From the NCBI GenBank assembly GCA_036266715.1, contig DATAXS010000036.1, positions 1 through 7,517 of the forward strand: DNA of 7,517 bases, read 5' to 3'. This DNA comes from DATAXS01 sp036266715 (GTDB lineage: Bacteria; Patescibacteriota; Minisyncoccia; UBA6257; 2-01-FULL-56-20). Numbering within the stretch: position 1 is the stretch's first letter; each line of letters starts with the position of its first letter. The notes under the pieces are model-generated. The model did no database searches. It was not told where the DNA came from and was given only the letters and a program-made list of their open reading frames with translations. Positions 5,332 to 7,517 of this stretch are shown piece by piece. A program made the translations under genes and the position numbers.

Positions 5332-6654
5332 ATGAATACCGTAAAAAAATCCCGACTCGTCCAGTTTTTTTATAACCTGCCGGGCGTGGCGTCCACGTAT
5401 CATTTTCTTTGGGCGTGGCTTGGGGCAAAACAGCACGGGAATGCAAGCGCGCGGATCTTTGTGATTGGCATTACGGGGACAAAGGGCAAAACCACCACGC
5501 TGGAACTCTTGAACGCCATCCTTGAATCTGCCGGAAAGCGGACGGCGCTCCTGTCCTCGCTCCGCGTGAAGATAGCTGAAAAGAGCGAAAAGAGCCGCGC
5601 GGGCAATTCAATGCCCGGGCGCGCCTACATCCAGAATTTTTTACGCCAGGCATTTGAAGCAAAATGCCCCTACGCGCTTATTGAGGTGACCTCGCAGGGC
5701 GTGGTCCAGCATCGGCACCGCTTTGTGCAGTGGAACATCGGCGCGCTCACCAACCTTTCTCCAGAGCATATTGAAGCGCATGGGTCGTTTGAGAATTATC
5801 GGAAGGCGAAATTGGATTTCTTAAAATATGTGCTTGCGAAAGGCGGAAAAGTATTTTTAAACCGCGGCGATAAGAATTTTAATTTCTTCGAGGCCGCGCT
5901 CAACCGGAACGGCGCGGAGCATGCGCCCGCGCAAAAAGCAATTTCGTATTCGCGCGAGGACGACTGGCTCCGCAATTATCTCCCGCGGTTCAAGGCCACG
6001 CGCGCAGCGAGCGGCGGAGCAGGCGCGCCGAAGTTTCTTCTGAGCGGTTTTAACGAGGAAAATATTGCCGTGGCGGTCGCGATCGCGCGGGAGCTGGGCA
6101 TCGGCGACAAGGCAATAGAGGATGCGCTTGTTTCATTCCGCGGCGTTCCGGGCCGGATGGAATTCGTGACGGCTGGCCCCTATACCGCGATCGTGGATTA
6201 CGCGCACACGCCTGATTCGCTCCGCGCGGCGTACGAAGCGGCAAAGCCGCGGCCAAGTATTGAATATCTCAATCCGCATTTGATCTGCGTGCTCGGTGCC
6301 GCGGGCGGCGGGCGCGACAAATGGAAGCGTCCCGAGTTCGGTAAGATCGCCGCGGAATACTGCGACGAAATTATTCTGACGGACGAAGACCCGTACGACG
6401 AAGACCCGGCTGCGATCATCCGCGAAGTGCGTTCCGGGATCCTTGGCGGCGACCCGAACTTGGCGAACGTGCACGAGGTTTTGGACCGCCACGAGGCGAT
6501 CCAGAAAGCGGTCTCGCTCATGGAGCCGGGAGACGTCGTGATCGGCACCGGCAAGGGCAGCGAAGAATCCATTCATATCGCCCGCGGAAAAACCATTCCT
6601 TGGAACGAAAAAAGCGCCTTTGAGGCAGCGCTTATGGAAAAAAAGCGGACCTGA
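5332..6654 (+). CDS. MurE-like Mur ligase without the N-terminal domain
   Basis: ATP-dependent ligase of the Mur family that joins an amino acid to a UDP-MurNAc peptide in peptidoglycan synthesis, most like MurE. The central ATPase domain has P-loop GTKGKTT (49-55), EVTSQG (118-123), NLSPEHIEAHGSFENYRKAK (141-160) and Lys160 in the place of the carbamylated lysine. The C-terminal domain has VPGRMEF (272-278), DYAHTP (289-294), GAAGGGRDKWKRP (322-334) and GTGKGSEESIH (405-415). At 440 aa it lacks most of the usual first domain (about 100 aa) that holds the UDP-MurNAc nucleotide; only about 40 residues precede the P-loop. The DNPR-type motif that selects meso-diaminopimelate in classical MurE is replaced by DEDPYDEDP (351-359), so the added amino acid cannot be inferred. 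Residues 223-233 are an Ala/Gly-rich insert. The ATG follows ruvA by 17 bp without a Shine-Dalgarno. An alternative is a related ligase with a different substrate. Confidence 0.9.
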   Translation: MNTVKKSRLVQFFYNLPGVASTYHFLWAWLGAKQHGNASARIFVIGITGTKGKTTTLELLNAILESAGKRTALLSSLRVKIAEKSEKSRAGNSMPGRAYIQNFLRQAFEAKCPYALIEVTSQGVVQHRHRFVQWNIGALTNLSPEHIEAHGSFENYRKAKLDFLKYVLAKGGKVFLNRGDKNFNFFEAALNRNGAEHAPAQKAISYSREDDWLRNYLPRFKATRAASGGAGAPKFLLSGFNEENIAVAVAIARELGIGDKAIEDALVSFRGVPGRMEFVTAGPYTAIVDYAHTPDSLRAAYEAAKPRPSIEYLNPHLICVLGAAGGGRDKWKRPEFGKIAAEYCDEIILTDEDPYDEDPAAIIREVRSGILGGDPNLANVHEVLDRHEAIQKAVSLMEPGDVVIGTGKGSEESIHIARGKTIPWNEKSAFEAALMEKKRT

Positions 6655-6669
6655 GATATTCAGGTCCGC
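6638..6669 (-). terminator. Intrinsic terminator facing left, over the Mur stop codon
   Basis: Arms GCGGACCTGA (6645-6654) and TCAGGTCCGC (6660-6669) pair perfectly around GATAT. On the minus strand the stem is followed directly by seven T residues (complement of the A7 at 6638-6644). On the plus strand no T-tract follows. It therefore reads as a terminator for transcription from the right. The Mur ligase TGA (6652-6654) is inside the left arm, so on the plus strand it may also protect the Mur mRNA end. Confidence 0.85.
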
Positions 6670-6678
6670 AGAACTCCT

Positions 6679-6915
6679 TCAGCGGGGACGGCAGGCAGTG
6701 GGGCGCCGCGCATGGTATACTGCGTTCATTTTTGCCTCGGGGCCGGTCGGGCTGTGGAATAGGGAACGCGGCGCGGGCGGATCGGGGGATTTGGGCGATG
6801 CTGATTCTTCGTCGTCGATCCCGCGCGGCGGGGCCGACCTCTTAATTAACTGCGAAATGCGATGTTTGTTCCGTTTCCGTTGCCTGCTGTTCTGCGAAAA
6901 GATTGGTCTCCGCAA
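6679..6915 (-). CDS. Candidate small gene, 78 codons, TTG start
   Basis: I recognise no family. The frame is called because of its signals. On the minus strand GAGGAGG (6927-6921) lies five bases before a TTG start at 6915, the frame runs 78 codons to a TGA at 6681-6679, and a perfect terminator hairpin with T7 begins nine bases later. A candidate promoter lies 40-70 bases before the start. The product would begin MRRPIFSQNSRQRKRNKHRI and be strongly basic over 1-32. A Pro/Ser/Asp/Glu-rich stretch that looks disordered follows (about 28-55), and the tail (56-78) is again basic. No membrane segment or metal-binding motif stands out. Convergent with the Mur ligase and divergent from the nuclease gene. 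The odd composition means it could be a noncoding RNA with a chance frame; the terminator argues that something is transcribed here. Confidence 0.45.
   Translation of the reverse strand: MRRPIFSQNSRQRKRNKHRISQLIKRSAPPRGIDDEESASPKSPDPPAPRSLFHSPTGPEAKMNAVYHARRPTACRPR
6714..6721 (+). promoter_or_regulatory. Possible extended -10 box on the plus strand
   Basis: TATACT (6716-6721) lies directly after TGG at 6713-6715, so it fits the TGn-TATACT extended -10 form. There is no -35 box. It lies inside the minus-strand candidate gene and would drive a G-rich plus-strand RNA of about 280 nt into the nuclease gene. No start signal near it supports a protein. Confidence 0.2.
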
Positions 6916-6920
6916 TGGTT

Positions 6921-6927
6921 CCTCCTC
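6921..6927 (-). promoter_or_regulatory. Shine-Dalgarno of the 78-codon minus-strand frame
   Basis: GAGGAGG on the minus strand, five bases from TTG at 6915 and four from an ATT in another frame. It is the best Shine-Dalgarno match in this intergenic stretch and resembles GAGGAG before the 211-aa gene. Confidence 0.5.
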
Positions 6928-6952
6928 GTGGGACAGATAAATAAACTACCTG

Positions 6953-6987
6953 TTTGCATACTATCAGCTCAGCTTGAGAAATGCAAA
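6953..6987. repeat. Inverted repeat over the divergent promoters
   Basis: TTTGCAT (6953-6959) and ATGCAAA (6981-6987) are perfect inverted copies, centred near 6970, with a small CTCA/TGAG stem (6969-6972 and 6976-6979) between them. The site covers the -35 box of the rightward promoter and both boxes of the candidate leftward promoter, as an operator would. Confidence 0.5.
6958..6986 (-). promoter_or_regulatory. Candidate promoter of the minus-strand small gene
   Basis: On the minus strand, TTGCAT (6986-6981) and TAGTAT (6963-6958) are 17 bp apart, and TGA directly before TAGTAT makes an extended -10. The hexamers match the consensus at 3/6 and 4/6. The start would be near 6951, giving a 36-nt leader before the TTG. 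Confidence 0.35.
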
Positions 6988-7001
6988 AGTCGGAATATAA
7001 T
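6974..7001 (+). promoter_or_regulatory. Promoter of the nuclease gene, probably leaderless
   Basis: TTGAGA (6974-6979) and a perfect TATAAT (6996-7001) are 16 bp apart. The expected start near 7008 is two bases before the ATG at 7010. The AGG at 7005-7007 is only two bases from the ATG, too close for a Shine-Dalgarno. Confidence 0.75.
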
Positions 7002-7009
7002 AATAGGAC

Positions 7010-7517
7010 ATGCAACTTACTTTCTACGGCGGGGTGGGCGAGGCGACGGGCGCGAACTATGTGCTGGAATCGGATGGGACGAAGATCATGGTGGATTGCG
7101 GCTTGCACCAGGGGAGCCACTATGCCGAACGGCAGAATTTTGAGCAGTTTTCCTATAGCGCAAAAGACATCACCGCCGTGTTCATCACGCACGCACATTT
7201 GGACCACATCGGGCGCCTGCCATCGCTCATCCGCGCTGGCTTCAAGGGCACCATTTATTCCACCGGGGCCACCAGGGATTTTTCCGAGCTCATGCTGCTT
7301 GATTCCCAGCACATCTTGGAGACCGAGGCCGAGCGCGAAAAGAAGCCGCCGCTCTACACGGACGCGGATATTGATACAGTGATGCGCATGTGGCGCGGGC
7401 TCCAGTATCACGAGCCGACGGGCGTGGGACCGTTTACGGTGGAACTTTTGGATGCGGGTCACATTTTGGGCTCCGCGATCGTGCGCGTGAAGGCCGAGGG
7501 CAAGACCATTATTTTTT
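7010..7517 (+). CDS. Beta-CASP metallo-beta-lactamase RNase (partial, 3' end cut)
   Basis: The first 169 codons of a zinc-dependent ribonuclease of the CPSF73/Ysh1-like family (COG1236 type), involved in RNA cleavage or decay in the cytoplasm. The start MQLTFYGGVGEATGANYVLE is typical. VDCGLHQG (28-35) follows, then the zinc motif THAHLDHIGRLP (60-71) with His61, His63, Asp65 and His66. The next landmarks are GTIYST (80-85), PLYTDADID (114-122) and DAGHILGSA (148-156) with metal ligand His151. The frame is open to the window edge, so the beta-CASP half and the later metal ligands lie outside. Family members are usually about 450 aa. The ATG at 7010 is chosen because it gives the canonical N-terminus; it lies eight bases after TATAAT and has no Shine-Dalgarno. 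It is divergent from the candidate minus-strand small gene. Confidence 0.93.
   Translation, partial: MQLTFYGGVGEATGANYVLESDGTKIMVDCGLHQGSHYAERQNFEQFSYSAKDITAVFITHAHLDHIGRLPSLIRAGFKGTIYSTGATRDFSELMLLDSQHILETEAEREKKPPLYTDADIDTVMRMWRGLQYHEPTGVGPFTVELLDAGHILGSAIVRVKAEGKTIIF

Noticed and set aside
6660..6700. SRP RNA, suggested by CAGGTCCG followed by purines
   Set aside because: The GGAAG/AGCAG core loop of SRP helix 8 is missing; the CAGGTCCG belongs to the terminator arm.
6620..6940. 106-codon plus-strand frame after and overlapping the Mur ligase
   Set aside because: It starts inside the Mur coding sequence without a ribosome binding site, crosses the perfect hairpin at 6645-6669 and has no domain-like sequence.
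6845..6950. tmRNA on the minus strand, with a tag ending before TTAATTAAG
   Set aside because: No TTTCGAC element, no tRNA-like T-loop or CCA end, and the would-be tag ends Ala-Val-Asn, not the usual hydrophobic Ala-Ala.
6862..7143. 93-codon plus-strand frame running into the nuclease gene
   Set aside because: It overlaps the well-supported nuclease start in another frame and passes through its promoter; no start signals.
6842..7462. 206-codon minus-strand frame opposite the nuclease gene
   Set aside because: It is the shadow of a clear metallo-beta-lactamase reading frame; the product is Arg/His-rich with no recognisable motif.
1..7517. CRISPR array, insertion sequence or tRNA gene
   Set aside because: No spaced direct repeats, no transposase motifs or matched terminal repeats, and no tRNA cloverleaf or T-loop could be found on either strand by eye.

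Overview
Organism. The window looks like a chromosomal segment of a Patescibacteria/CPR bacterium, most likely Parcubacteria-like. This is inferred from gene style, not from a search. The CTP synthase has a variant P-loop (GGVMSGVGKG). The Mur ligase lacks the usual N-terminal UDP-MurNAc domain. HolA is short and carries Ala/Gly-rich inserts. Genes are packed tightly, and a stand-alone ORF6N protein and an archaeal-style beta-CASP nuclease are present. TGA acts as a normal stop (Mur ligase), so the code is standard table 11.

Layout. 57-1814 is pyrG (CTP synthase). 1858-2709 is holA (DNA polymerase III delta). 2734-3270 is an ORF6N-domain gene that overlaps the convergent rpsT (ribosomal protein S20, minus strand, 3244-3513) by 27 bp. 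rpsT and an unrecognised 211-aa gene (3640-4275) leave from back-to-back promoters. The 211-aa gene has its own promoter, Shine-Dalgarno and strong terminator. A gene-poor, hairpin-rich stretch follows (4338-4722), then ruvA (4736-5314) and a MurE-like ligase (5332-6654), probably one transcript. A perfect stem-loop spans the Mur stop codon and reads as an intrinsic terminator on the minus strand. It appears to close a small, previously hidden minus-strand gene (6679-6915, TTG start) that has its own promoter and Shine-Dalgarno. Divergent from it, a beta-CASP metallo-beta-lactamase RNase gene starts at 7010 and runs off the window.

Functions. Most genes are housekeeping: nucleotide synthesis, replication, recombination, translation, cell wall and RNA processing. 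They are not one pathway. The ORF6N gene, the 211-aa gene and the 78-codon minus-strand frame are accessory.

Main signal. Three of the housekeeping genes (rpsT, ruvA, the beta-CASP nuclease), and more weakly pyrG, carry a -10 box ending only 7-8 bases before the ATG and no Shine-Dalgarno, so they look leaderless. The two accessory-looking genes (3640-4275 and 6679-6915) instead have 36-49-nt leaders with GAGGAG-type Shine-Dalgarno sequences. A 10-bp-arm perfect palindrome inside the ORF6N gene is a second unexplained feature.
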